Below are positions 16,855 to 25,458 of a DNA stretch of 46,887 nt, in pieces. Position 1 is the first letter of the stretch. The number at the start of each line of letters is the position of its first letter. The DNA is from Bacteriovoracaceae bacterium (GTDB lineage: Bacteria > Bdellovibrionota > Bacteriovoracia > Bacteriovoracales > Bacteriovoracaceae), in contig CANEUH010000028.1 of the NCBI GenBank assembly GCA_947441615.1, positions 1-46,887 of the forward strand, read 5' to 3'. Made by a program: the position numbers and the translations under genes. The notes beneath the pieces were generated by a model. The model saw nothing but the letters and a program-made list of their open reading frames with translations, ran no database searches and was not told where the DNA came from.

Positions 16855-17745
16855 ATGTTAAACCTTAATCACCTGCTCCTCTCTCCTGAGGACGATTTAA
16901 AAATAAACAACATCTTTCATGAGTTGAGAGAAAAATACAAAGATTATAAGGATCCCTGGGGATTTAATATTGATCTGTGTGAAAAAGCAGTGAGAAAACT
17001 TCTCCCAGTCTATCGATCTTATTTTAAAGTAAGGGTCTTTGGTGCTGAAAACGTCAAAGATCATTCTTATATCGTGACTTCAAATCACTCTGGTCAAATC
17101 CCAATTGATGGAATGCTTATCACTCTTGCCTTTCTTATGGACGTTTCTCCGCCTCGTGTACTACGTGCAATGGTCGAGAGATTTTTAGCTCAGCTTCCCT
17201 TTTTAGGAGATTTTACAGCGCAAACAGGTTCCATTTTGGGAGACAGAGCGAACTGTGCTTATTTAATTGAGAACGGTGAGTCCATTTTAGTTTTTCCTGA
17301 AGGAGTAAGAGGCATTTCTAAAAATACTCCTGACTTCTACAAGTTAAGGCATTTCTCTGAAGGGTTTTATAGAATTGCTCTTCAAAAAAGAACCCCCATA
17401 CTCCCTGTTTGTGTGATCGGCGCAGAGGAAATGTTCCCATTTGTTTTTCATTATAAAAAAGTAGCAAAACTTCTTAAGGTTCCTGCTCTTCCGTTAACGG
17501 CAAATTTCTTTCCACTTCCCTCTCCCATAGATATTTATATCGGAGAAGAAATTGCTATCCCAGAGCACATGGGGCCAGAAGCACTAGATAAAGATATTAA
17601 GGAAAATGTTTATCACATAGAGAATACAATTAAGCGTCTTATGATCACAGGACTTAAAAATCGAAGACCATTTATTGACCCTATAAGAAAACCTATTTCA
17701 AAATACATCATAAAAGAATTCAAGAATAAGAGTCAGCATGAATAG
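16855..17745 (+). CDS. PlsC-type glycerophosphate/lysophospholipid acyltransferase
   Basis: A 296-residue membrane-associated acyltransferase. Acyltransferase motif I is present as NHSGQIPID, the HxxxxD catalytic pair spread as H-SGQIP-D. The FPEGVRG block is the EGTRS-type motif for glycerol-phosphate binding. It most likely acylates a glycerol-phosphate or lysophospholipid; the acceptor is not identified. The last 8 bases overlap the start of the SDR gene, so the two are coupled. No ribosome site precedes the ATG, while a TATGAT hexamer at 16840-16845 ends 9 bases before it, suggesting a very short leader. Confidence 0.85.
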   Translation: MLNLNHLLLSPEDDLKINNIFHELREKYKDYKDPWGFNIDLCEKAVRKLLPVYRSYFKVRVFGAENVKDHSYIVTSNHSGQIPIDGMLITLAFLMDVSPPRVLRAMVERFLAQLPFLGDFTAQTGSILGDRANCAYLIENGESILVFPEGVRGISKNTPDFYKLRHFSEGFYRIALQKRTPILPVCVIGAEEMFPFVFHYKKVAKLLKVPALPLTANFFPLPSPIDIYIGEEIAIPEHMGPEALDKDIKENVYHIENTIKRLMITGLKNRRPFIDPIRKPISKYIIKEFKNKSQHE

Positions 17746-18694
17746 CCCAAAAAAAATTCTCATCATCGGAATTGCTGGGGGTCTGGCACAGATGACAGTG
17801 AGACTCATTCTCACAGAACATCCGGACTGGGAGATTATTGGAATTGATTCTCGTAATATCTCTAATGTTCCTCCACTTAAGGGTCTTACTTCGATTAATT
17901 TAAAGTACTCTCGAGGAAACTTTGAAAATCTATTCAGAACTCATCAGTTTGAAGTAGTTTATCACCTGGGAAGAATCAGCCATTCATCGAATGAGCAAAA
18001 TGTTTTAGCAAAAAGAATTGATCTCTCGGTCATGGGTACAAATCGAATTCTGGATCTTTGTGAGAGATCTGGAGTTAAAAAAGTTGTCATACTTTCTACT
18101 TTTCATGTCTACGGCGCACTTTCTGATAATTCGATTTTCTTAGGGGAAGACGCTCCTCTAAGAGCAAGTATCAGGCACCCTGAGCTTAGGGATGTGATTG
18201 AAATGGACCAAATCTGTACTAACTGGATGTGGAAAAATCAAAAAAGCATTTCTACCGTAGTACTGAGGCCTTGTAACATTATTGGAACCCAAATCCAAAA
18301 TGCGATGACGAGGTTTCTTTCGGGTCCAATAGCTTTAAGTCCTATGGACTACAATCCTTTTTTCCAATTCATTCATGAATTTGATATGGCCCACATTTTA
18401 TATAAAAGTCTCGATGCTGTTCCTACAGGAACTTATAATGTGGCCGGAAACGATTTCATCTCCCTTCGTGAAGCATTAAATGTTGTTGGTACGAAGAGTA
18501 TTCCCTTCCCAATGATTCTTGCTGGTGGGATGAATGAGATGCTTAAAAAATTAAGTATCAACGTTCCGGACTACCTACTCGATTATTTGAAATTTTCATG
18601 CTTAATTTCCAATAACGAGCTTAAAAAACATCTAGGCCCAAACTTTCTTCGGTTTAGCATAAAAGAAGCGCTGGAACTGATTAAATTACGCTAA
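17738..18694 (+). CDS. NAD-dependent epimerase/dehydratase-like protein (extended SDR)
   Basis: A 318-residue Rossmann-fold protein. The N-terminal strand and nucleotide loop (IIGIAGGLAQMTVRLIL) are close to, but not exactly, the GxxGxxG motif, and YHLGRISHS and ILSTFHVYG follow as in UDP-sugar epimerases. At the position where the YxxxK catalytic pair is expected, the sequence reads RDVIEMDQICTNW, with neither Tyr nor Lys, so classical redox chemistry is doubtful. It is translationally coupled to the PlsC-type acyltransferase, and similar acyltransferase-SDR pairs occur in other bacteria. A lipid-related role is inferred from that context. Confidence 0.75.
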   Translation: MNSPKKILIIGIAGGLAQMTVRLILTEHPDWEIIGIDSRNISNVPPLKGLTSINLKYSRGNFENLFRTHQFEVVYHLGRISHSSNEQNVLAKRIDLSVMGTNRILDLCERSGVKKVVILSTFHVYGALSDNSIFLGEDAPLRASIRHPELRDVIEMDQICTNWMWKNQKSISTVVLRPCNIIGTQIQNAMTRFLSGPIALSPMDYNPFFQFIHEFDMAHILYKSLDAVPTGTYNVAGNDFISLREALNVVGTKSIPFPMILAGGMNEMLKKLSINVPDYLLDYLKFSCLISNNELKKHLGPNFLRFSIKEALELIKLR

Positions 18695-18713
18695 GCGCAT
18701 AGTATCCACTTGA

Positions 18714-18742
18714 TTGACGGACAACTCAGGCCCTATTAAGAT
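18714..18742 (+). promoter_or_regulatory. Promoter of tRNA-Leu
   Basis: -35 TTGACG (18714-18719), a 17-base spacer and -10 TAAGAT (18737-18742). The -10 ends 13 bases before the mature tRNA 5' end, giving a 5' leader of about 7 bases. The same TTGACG hexamer with 17-base spacing precedes tRNA-Asp and the toxin gene. Confidence 0.75.
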
Positions 18743-18755
18743 AAGCGGCTCATAT

Positions 18756-18841
18756 GGCTTCCTGGCGGAATGGTAGACGCAGCGGATTCAAAATCCGCCG
18801 TTGGCAACAATGTCCGAGTTCGAGTCTCGGGGGAGCCACCA
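18756..18841 (+). tRNA. tRNA-Leu, anticodon CAA
   Basis: An 86-base class II tRNA. The acceptor stem is GGCTTCC paired with GGGAGCC (one T-G pair). The anticodon stem GCGGA/TCCGC encloses loop TTCAAAA with anticodon CAA, reading TTG. A long variable arm and the T loop TTCGAGT follow, and the 3' CCA is encoded (18839-18841). The long variable arm and CAA anticodon agree on leucine. It is preceded by its own promoter and stands alone. Confidence 0.96.
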
Positions 18842-18859
18842 TCGTAACGAATCACAGAT

Positions 18860-20119
18860 CTAATTTTTCTTTTTTTCCTGCGACTTAAATCTTTTACAAA
18901 ATTTTATTTCAAATTCATTTTTGTTATCCTCGCATCTTTGGCTTAAAACCTCTAACGCCATCTTACGATGTTCCACAGAAGCTTCTTTGTGAGCATAAAT
19001 CAGAAAGCAGCTTCCAATATCAACAGGACAGCCTTGAACAAGCTTCTCAAAGGAATGATTTTTGTTAGGAGTAAGTGAATGCATATAGTGAGCAAGTCTG
19101 CAGGTGAAATCGCTTCTTTCTTGGCATAGTTTTTCCCAATTTCCCAAGACCGAAGGCAAATGGATTAATCTCTTTTGCCCTTGAAAAAAACTTCTAAGGG
19201 GACTTAATGTCATTAATTGTAAACTAGGACCAGAAGTTATCAATTCGTTTACAACCTTTTTTTCTAAATCTGAGGAGTAAGCACCAAGAAAAATCAAGCT
19301 TTCGATTTTATCGATCACGTGAAGATTTTTAGAAAGTATGTCACGTGAGGCATAAAAGTGAAGGAAGAATGAAATGGCGAGAAAACTAATGGCAGTAGCA
19401 CCATAAAACTTCTTTTGAGAAAAATAAAACCGCAGTGATCTCAAAGTCGAATAAATCGCTCCAAACAGAATAAAAACAAAGATAGAAGTCATTTTCAAAA
19501 GCCACGGGAAATAAGACTCAGACTCAGGAAATTCAGAAACGAAGAAAAAACACATTATCAACAGTACAGATACAGCGATAAAAGATTTAGCTTTTTCGGC
19601 AGCTGTTTTTTGAACTTGGTAATTCTGCCTCTGCTGCATCGATTGAACATAGTTAGGAAGTATACCCAAGATAAAAAGTAATGAAGTTCCAATCAATATG
19701 ATCCAATTATTAAATTCATGAACAGAAGTCCTGGTAAATGTCGAAGAGGCATCGTGAGATAAAAAAGCCTCTAGTGGTTTTAAAATAACTTCAGATTTAA
19801 AGAGGTAAAGAAAAAGAAATGCTAAAAAATAAGTAAATAAAATTTTATAGATATTAATAACTCCGTGCACTAGGACAATATGGATTTTTTTTATGGGTGT
19901 CAGAAGAATCCAATCTAAAGAACTAGGAAGGTACATGACGTTATTAAAATAAGAAATCAGAGGAAATATTAGGAGAAGTACAAAAAGGACTAAACCAATT
20001 TTTGAGACTTCACTTATGGGAAAAATCTGAATTGCTGCCACGACGGCCAATGCTAATCCATAAAATTTTGCAATTTCAAATGTCGTTTTTGGTATAAAAA
20101 ACTTAAGTAACTTATTCAT
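18860..20119 (-). CDS. ABC transporter membrane subunit
   Basis: A 419-residue integral membrane protein with about six to seven hydrophobic segments, clustered in the first 260 residues. The C-terminal 150 residues are soluble and contain several Cys (CQERSDFTCR, CPVDIGSCF). No known permease motif is obvious. The role is inferred from coupling: its start overlaps the end of the ATPase gene by 8 bases. Together they form a simple two-gene ABC exporter or ABC-2-like system of unknown substrate. The extra C-terminal domain is unusual for an ABC-2 permease. Confidence 0.75.
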   Translation of the reverse strand: MNKLLKFFIPKTTFEIAKFYGLALAVVAAIQIFPISEVSKIGLVLFVLLLIFPLISYFNNVMYLPSSLDWILLTPIKKIHIVLVHGVINIYKILFTYFLAFLFLYLFKSEVILKPLEAFLSHDASSTFTRTSVHEFNNWIILIGTSLLFILGILPNYVQSMQQRQNYQVQKTAAEKAKSFIAVSVLLIMCFFFVSEFPESESYFPWLLKMTSIFVFILFGAIYSTLRSLRFYFSQKKFYGATAISFLAISFFLHFYASRDILSKNLHVIDKIESLIFLGAYSSDLEKKVVNELITSGPSLQLMTLSPLRSFFQGQKRLIHLPSVLGNWEKLCQERSDFTCRLAHYMHSLTPNKNHSFEKLVQGCPVDIGSCFLIYAHKEASVEHRKMALEVLSQRCEDNKNEFEIKFCKRFKSQEKKKN

Positions 20120-20981
20120 TTTGATCCCGCTGACTATAGTAAATGTATAAATCCTCCAGTGTCACGGCCCTTTTATCCTCAAGAAGTCCGGACAAAGATT
20201 GAGGATCATAAGAGCCATTTGGCAATATATAAGAATTTGATCCATCACTGTTAATACCGGACCAGATACATTCAGGGATTGAAATCAGAGGGTGATCAGT
20301 TCCGTGAGTCCTCACTTTTTTAAAATTTGAAGGTATATCCCTGAGAGCTGTTTGGAATTTTATTTTACTTTTAGATAAAAATAATACGTCTGAGCAGTGG
20401 TGCTGAACTTCGTTAACAATATTAGTGGTTAAAATAACTGTTCCCCCCGTCTGAGCGTATTCCTTCAAGAGAGAAATAAAGTAGTTTCTAGAATAAGCAT
20501 CGAGGACAGAGGTAATCTCATCAACTAAAAGTAATTCTGGATTTTGTGCTAAAGCTGCGAGCATCACGATTTGCATTTTCTGACCTCGAGAATACTCACC
20601 AAATTGTTTATCTAGATTGATATTAACTTCAGCTGCTTGTTTAAAGAATTGAGCAAGATCAAAATGATCAAAGAAATTACTATAGTCAGCAATAAACTTT
20701 CTCATCGTCAATGGATAATCAAATCGAATTCTCTCCGAAACGTGACCAATTTTATGCTTAAGATGATCCGGGTTATTTTTTAATGATTCTCCGAACAACA
20801 AACATTCTCCAGCATCTAATGTTTCATGCCCCATCAAAAGATTAAGGATTGTTGATTTACCTGAACCGTTTTTTCCAAGAAGTGCGGTAAAGGTTCCCTT
20901 CTTAATTTGAAAGTTCACATCATCCAACACCTTATTCTGATGGAATGACTTCGATACGCCCCTAACTTCAATAATATTCAT
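20112..20981 (-). CDS. ABC transporter ATP-binding protein
   Basis: A 289-residue ATPase. Walker A GKNGSGKST is near residue 36, the signature region is YSRGQKMQ (divergent from LSGGQ but common in ABC-2-type ATPases), and Walker B is LLLVDEITSVLDA. The C-terminal 80 residues lie beyond the ATPase core and may contact the membrane subunit or regulate it. It drives the permease encoded downstream, whose start overlaps this gene by 8 bases. A TATAAT hexamer at 21019-21014 on the minus strand, about 32 bases before the ATG, is a candidate -10; no convincing -35 is seen. Confidence 0.92.
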   Translation of the reverse strand: MNIIEVRGVSKSFHQNKVLDDVNFQIKKGTFTALLGKNGSGKSTILNLLMGHETLDAGECLLFGESLKNNPDHLKHKIGHVSERIRFDYPLTMRKFIADYSNFFDHFDLAQFFKQAAEVNINLDKQFGEYSRGQKMQIVMLAALAQNPELLLVDEITSVLDAYSRNYFISLLKEYAQTGGTVILTTNIVNEVQHHCSDVLFLSKSKIKFQTALRDIPSNFKKVRTHGTDHPLISIPECIWSGINSDGSNSYILPNGSYDPQSLSGLLEDKRAVTLEDLYIYYSQRDQNE

Positions 20982-21290
20982 TTGATAATCCCACGTAATT
21001 TTGGTCTAAACTCATTATAAACGAGGAAGCTTTTCAAGAACCAACTTAATAGTCAGACCCAATCAAACAGTTGATTCTAAAAGGTTTATTCTCATTTCAT
21101 GTGCCTCAAACCCTTGCCGATTTATCGTGAGAGGAAAGAAATGACTTCAATACATGGATGCTTTTTCCAAATCTCGGTGAGTCGCCTTTATTGAATTGTT
21201 CTTATGAGATCACGACCGAAAAACGAGCGAAGTAATAAATCTTAAATAGATTACATTCGCCATTTAATAAGATGTTGAAAAGCGAAAGTT
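20982..21290. other. Intergenic region without a supported gene
   Basis: These 309 bases separate the ABC transporter from a small exported protein, both leftward. The left end holds a TATAAT hexamer for the ATPase gene. A 17-codon frame at 21141-21194 (plus) has a GAGAGGAAAG ribosome-like site but no other support. I see no RNA gene or strong terminator. Confidence 0.5.
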
Positions 21291-21590
21291 CTACTCTGCA
21301 CCAATAAGTTCAAACTTTGTTACGGTACACCCTGATAAACTCATGGTTAATTGGTAAGCGATAGTGCTTGGATTTCCCTGGTTATCGTTACCAACTATTT
21401 GAAATACATTTGAATTCTGTGAACTTAATTTTTTTCTATAATTGATAGTTGAGTTTTTTTTCTTAAAACTTTCTCTATTTGCCTTCATTAGGGTTTCACC
21501 AATTTCTTTAGCTTGATTCATGCAAGTATAGTCTTGAGACCAAACGGGCAAAGTGCTTAGTAAAGTGAATAACATAATTAAAATTCTCAC
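21291..21590 (-). CDS. Small exported hypothetical protein
   Basis: A 99-residue protein with a clear signal peptide (MRILIMLFTLLSTLPVWSQ) and a mature part of about 80 residues with two Cys that may form a disulfide. I do not recognise the family. The GTG start is preceded by AGGAG at 6 bases, which supports it over an internal ATG. It is probably periplasmic. It is flanked by unusually long gene-poor stretches on both sides. Confidence 0.7.
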   Translation of the reverse strand: MRILIMLFTLLSTLPVWSQDYTCMNQAKEIGETLMKANRESFKKKNSTINYRKKLSSQNSNVFQIVGNDNQGNPSTIAYQLTMSLSGCTVTKFELIGAE

Positions 21591-21966
21591 AAGGTACTCC
21601 TGTCATTTATCGACTTGATTTGCTCTTCGGTTAATAGACGTTTGAACTTGAGGTTAATTAAGTCTTTATTGGATTGCTTCTGACAGCTATTGCGCCATTT
21701 AGGTAAGGGCCTACTCCCAGATTACTGAAAGCATGTGAACTGGGCCCATAGAAATGACTGTCAAATAAAAAAGCTGAGACTTAGAAATCAGGAAAAGAGA
21801 GATTCAAATCATTTAATTCTTAATTATGAACAACAAAAAACTAATGAGATTCTCAACTGAACGATTTTAGGTATTTCAAGCCTTTCTTTTCCTAAAATTA
21901 TATTGCGATGTGCCTATCAATCGTATTAATCAAAAACTATATTTCTCTTAAATAATTGGAGAATTT
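21591..21966. other. Gene-poor intergenic region
   Basis: These 376 bases hold no gene I can support. On the minus strand, 21587-21720 is open for about 44 codons with coding-like composition (LPKWRNSCQKQSNKD) but has no start codon, and it could be a decayed gene tail. ATTTTAGG and CCTAAAAT around 21866-21900 can pair with a long loop. The right end supplies the GGAG ribosome site of the next gene. Confidence 0.4.
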
Positions 21967-22314
21967 ATGAAAAAGATATTTTTAACTTTGTTTGCTGTCA
22001 TTCTTAGTACTGTTTCACAGGCAGAAAATGTAACCTTTAATGAGGTATTGATGAAAAAGCAATTTGTCGATCCAACGTTCATTGGATTCACTGGCTATTT
22101 GTCAATAAAGCATTGGTGCCTTAAGTCTGGAACGACTGTCGATCTAGGAACTTTTCAAGCAGCTAAAGATTTAGAAAAACTCGAAGATGCAACCTTTACT
22201 TGTAAAGGTCAATTTGCTCGACTTCCATATGGGGCGATAAAAATTTTTAGTATTGATGGATGCAACAAAGTAGATGTCATTGAAATGAAAAAGCTATGTC
22301 CTACTAAACCATAG
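21967..22314 (+). CDS. Small exported hypothetical protein
   Basis: A 115-residue protein with a signal peptide (MKKIFLTLFAVILSTVSQA). The mature domain of about 95 residues has four Cys, likely two disulfides, and resembles no family I can name. The ATG has a good ribosome site (GGAG at 5 bases). It converges with the small membrane protein gene ending at 22457, with about 140 bases between them. An antisense frame over its 3' half (22466-22209) lacks a ribosome site and is judged non-coding. Confidence 0.75.
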   Translation: MKKIFLTLFAVILSTVSQAENVTFNEVLMKKQFVDPTFIGFTGYLSIKHWCLKSGTTVDLGTFQAAKDLEKLEDATFTCKGQFARLPYGAIKIFSIDGCNKVDVIEMKKLCPTKP

Positions 22315-22456
22315 GTAAAAATTAGATTGTGATAAAAAATCATATAAAAGGAGGCACCTCTTTCAGAAAGCTGTGCTCCAAATGTGATAAGCTTGCCCTG
22401 GAAATCTAGTCTCGGTAGTGGTTCTACGATTGATAGCAATTGCTCACCATTTTCAA

Positions 22457-22855
22457 TCAATGACATTTTTTAAGAGATGGATTCTTTTTAGATAATTCAA
22501 CACACTGAAGACTAATGGGATCTCTCAACAAGCCACTTTGAGAATCGAAAAGAAAATCAGAATTAAATTCTGGATCTGAACACGGGCCAGATCCTAGTTT
22601 ATTTTTCTTCACATGAAGACACAATCCACTTTTAGTCACAATCTTTACGTACCTAGTACTAGTAGATAACTGCTGCAAGATATAATCATCATATTTAGTT
22701 TTAATAACATTTTTTTTAGGAACTACACTTTCATCTTGTTCTGGCATACAAAGAGGCCCAGCATCAACTTGTTCTTTTTTAACTCCCCTTGAAAAATAGA
22801 TCACGAATGAAACAATTCCACAGAGGAGAATGAGTATAACAATTTTTTTCTGCAC
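22457..22855 (-). CDS. Small membrane-anchored Cys-rich protein
   Basis: A 132-residue protein with one N-terminal hydrophobic segment (IVILILLCGIVSFVIYF), probably an uncleaved anchor. The periplasmic part ends in a Cys-rich stretch (SGLCLHVKKNKLGSGPC, then LLRDPISLQCVELSKK). That pattern of Cys, LHV and QCVEL resembles one lobe of a ricin-type beta-trefoil, but it is only a weak match. The start is GTG, 2 bases after the large lipoprotein gene, so the two are co-transcribed and the product may be its partner. Confidence 0.65.
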   Translation of the reverse strand: MQKKIVILILLCGIVSFVIYFSRGVKKEQVDAGPLCMPEQDESVVPKKNVIKTKYDDYILQQLSTSTRYVKIVTKSGLCLHVKKNKLGSGPCSDPEFNSDFLFDSQSGLLRDPISLQCVELSKKNPSLKKCH

Positions 22856-22857
22856 AA

Positions 22858-25260
22858 TTAATTTTTAATTGTAACAGGAATAATCATTCGACCACCATCT
22901 CGATACATCTTAAAGGCTTCTCCGTATTTTCCGTCACCACTAATGCAGCGATACTCTAAGTTATAACTTCCGTTTGGTATCTTTTTTGTATCAAAGGAGA
23001 GAGTCACTTCTGTCTGAGCGGGACTTGGAATAATCGTATCAAAATCTTCTTTCGCAACTATCGTGTCACCCACAGCAATCTCTACCGCCTTGGTTCCATA
23101 ACTAGATCCTGTTTCAAACTGGGAAATCCGGGATTGAATTTCAGAAACAATCGTCACATTTCCAGCAAGGGTCACTGGAGTTGTTGAAACATTTTGAGCA
23201 TTATATTCCCACCCGACGACGTGAGGAGCTTCAGCGAATTGCTTAATATGAAAAAGGCAATTCGGTGTTAGCATTCGAGGCATTCCGGCCTTCTGACGAT
23301 CTTGTCCTGCTGCCAAGATATCCACTGGCTGCGTATAAGATGGTGCACTTCCAGAAGGAAAATCCACATCAACTGAAATATTTAAAACCGATACATTTTT
23401 GACATTAGAAAAATCGATCACGTTGGTTCCAGTTCTTAAAAGACCTGCAGGTATATCAAGTGCGTACTGCCCGGTTTGAAGTTGACCAACATAATAACTT
23501 TCAATCGAAGGAGCAATTTTTAGAGCACTTGGTTCAGAGACAGGAATATCTGTTCCATTGATTTTTACTACCCAATCCCCTGGAAATTTAAAGTTCCAGA
23601 TATTTGTCCCAACATATGATGCTCCAAAGTAAAGACGTCTTCTTGTCGAGCCAGCTAGAGAATCTGGAATATCCATTAGCACAGTTCTACTTGGAGAATA
23701 AGTGTAAATCATACCTGGATTATTTAACGCTGATTTATAGGCATGAGTGACAATATTAGATTTCGGTCCATCAAAGCCAAAATTATCCCAATGCTGAAGA
23801 TAATTTCGGTGACCATCTTTTGCTGTGTTATAAGTAAAGGATTCCCAAATAGGAACAAGTTTTTCGGATGGTAAATTAATATCTGCAGCTGAGAGCATCA
23901 CTCCATCCATCCAAATTTCTGCTCTCGTTTTGGATAATTTTAATTTAAAAAACCTCCTATAATTAGGAATAAAATTTAAACCTCGATTATCCCAACCCAC
24001 GTGGACTGCACCAGGAAGAGTAATATTTCTCTGAACACCTGTTTCATCGGCGTAGCTAAATTCAATCCCAGACATACCATGCCCATCAGAACCTTTAAGC
24101 CTAAGATATTGAACAGGAAATCCAGGATCAGGAAAACCAAGTGCGACGTGAGAAGAATTTCCAACTCTTCCCTCAATGACAGGATCTTGAGTTGCTGGCA
24201 CTAAATTTAAATACCAAATGTTTCTTCCGGAGGTACTTGGGTGATCTAAGTCAAAAACAAGCTCACCAGTTCGGCCAGTTATGTCCCACACCGCACGAGG
24301 CCTAGAGATAACCCAGCCTCTATCTGAGGTTGCATTCGGGTGAGCAGTTGAAGAAACTGTATGGGCGTGAAACTGAGCATTGATAAACTCGCCATTGGGA
24401 CTAATATCTGTTGTGACATCTTTTTGAGTTTGCATGGTGGTTGACCACTTGAGTTCATCAAAATGCCCTGCAGGTAAATTAAAGTCATCAAAAAATCCAG
24501 TCATGGTTTTTCTAAGCTGTTCGACTCTTGTTCCATTAACTTTGAAGCGAACGGTATTTGATGATGGTGAGAGATCCCCATTTCGTCCGACAGAATGAAC
24601 GACAGCTGCATAGGTCTTACCTGCCTCTAATGGTTGAACCTGAAGATTCCCATATTGAGTGAGTGCAAATCGATTAAGCTCTTCTCCATCAACCCCCCAT
24701 CGGACATAAAATCCATGAACACTATTAGGGTAATTAATCAGTTGTACACCTTGCTTATGGGTTTGATCTAATCCCGCAATCACCACCTCTTGTCCCCAGC
24801 GGATGTAGGCTGATGTTTCATCTTCAAGCTTTACGGTGAGAACAGGAGTCGGTAATGACGTATTAAAAGGAACTCCCGCTTTAGGGGCTAAAAAAGCAGG
24901 TCCTATGTTAGACGATGGACCAGGAACAGGGTTCGGCGGTGGATTCCCACCCGTTGTCGTTCCACCAGTTGTTGTTCCACCAGTTGTTGTTCCGCCAGTT
25001 GTAGTTCCGCCAGTTGTAGTTCCACCAGTTGTAGTTCCACCAGTTGTTGTAGTTCCACCAGTTGTAGTTCCGCCTGTTGTTGCTGTTCCACCGGTTGTAG
25101 TTCCACCCGTAGTTGCTGTTCCACCGGTTGTATTAGGATTTGGAGGAGGATTTCCGCTTGAAATGGTATCTGTACTGCCTTTTTGATTTATGATGACAGG
25201 CCGGGGAGAACAAGAAAAAAACTGAAGCAAGAAAACCAAAAGAAACAAGTACTTGAACAT
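22858..25260 (-). CDS. Large lipoprotein with Gly-Thr repeat linker and lectin-like domain
   Basis: An 800-residue surface-type protein. The lipobox FFSC gives a lipidated Cys near residue 17. Residues about 35-110 are a low-complexity linker of GGTTT-type repeats flanked on both sides by the same GNPPPNP motif. A fibronectin-III-like domain follows (about 125-245), then a domain that looks like a concanavalin/laminin-G sandwich (about 255-505, with FFDDFNLPAGHFDELKWS and YLQHWDNFGFDGP). Two further beta domains complete the C-terminus. I see no glycosidase catalytic motif, so carbohydrate binding or adhesion is the better guess. It is co-transcribed with the small protein gene downstream. 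Confidence 0.75.
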   Translation of the reverse strand: MFKYLFLLVFLLQFFSCSPRPVIINQKGSTDTISSGNPPPNPNTTGGTATTGGTTTGGTATTGGTTTGGTTTTGGTTTGGTTTGGTTTGGTTTGGTTTGGTTTGGNPPPNPVPGPSSNIGPAFLAPKAGVPFNTSLPTPVLTVKLEDETSAYIRWGQEVVIAGLDQTHKQGVQLINYPNSVHGFYVRWGVDGEELNRFALTQYGNLQVQPLEAGKTYAAVVHSVGRNGDLSPSSNTVRFKVNGTRVEQLRKTMTGFFDDFNLPAGHFDELKWSTTMQTQKDVTTDISPNGEFINAQFHAHTVSSTAHPNATSDRGWVISRPRAVWDITGRTGELVFDLDHPSTSGRNIWYLNLVPATQDPVIEGRVGNSSHVALGFPDPGFPVQYLRLKGSDGHGMSGIEFSYADETGVQRNITLPGAVHVGWDNRGLNFIPNYRRFFKLKLSKTRAEIWMDGVMLSAADINLPSEKLVPIWESFTYNTAKDGHRNYLQHWDNFGFDGPKSNIVTHAYKSALNNPGMIYTYSPSRTVLMDIPDSLAGSTRRRLYFGASYVGTNIWNFKFPGDWVVKINGTDIPVSEPSALKIAPSIESYYVGQLQTGQYALDIPAGLLRTGTNVIDFSNVKNVSVLNISVDVDFPSGSAPSYTQPVDILAAGQDRQKAGMPRMLTPNCLFHIKQFAEAPHVVGWEYNAQNVSTTPVTLAGNVTIVSEIQSRISQFETGSSYGTKAVEIAVGDTIVAKEDFDTIIPSPAQTEVTLSFDTKKIPNGSYNLEYRCISGDGKYGEAFKMYRDGGRMIIPVTIKN
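24950..25134. repeat. 15-bp tandem repeat inside the lipoprotein gene
   Basis: About twelve imperfect copies of a 15-bp unit (plus-strand form TTCCACCAGTTGTAG) with a few 18-bp variants. On the coding strand they specify GGTTT-type linker units. The unit length is a multiple of three, so gain or loss changes linker length without breaking the frame. Long open frames on other phases here are by-products of the repeat. Confidence 0.9.
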
Positions 25261-25458
25261 GAAAATCCCCGCGTGTAAATTTTTTCACTTTAGTTTAAAC
25301 CTTATCGGCTTTTTCCACCATAAAATTTAAATGGGGATCCCTGATTTGGCCCAGTCAAAAACACAGAATAACAAGCTACCCTACGGGTGGGATTGCCTCT
25401 ATCTAGTTGCCGAAAGGAGATTTCTATTATCAAATATTAAAAAATTTACGAGGTACTT

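Noticed and set aside
21141..21194. 17-codon frame with a ribosome-like site
   Set aside because: Too short, and no promoter or conserved feature is visible.
22209..22466. 85-codon frame on the minus strand
   Set aside because: It overlaps the exported protein gene antisense, has no ribosome site and no recognisable motif.
24836..25186. Long Val/Pro-rich frames over the tandem repeat on the plus strand and in another minus-strand phase
   Set aside because: They are open only because the 15-bp period avoids stop codons in these phases; the lipoprotein frame explains the region.
25261..25458. GEMM-type (cyclic dinucleotide) riboswitch upstream of the YceI-cytochrome set
   Set aside because: The region has GTGGGA and CACAG-like pieces, but the conserved GGGACGCAAAGCC core is missing, so the match is not supportable.
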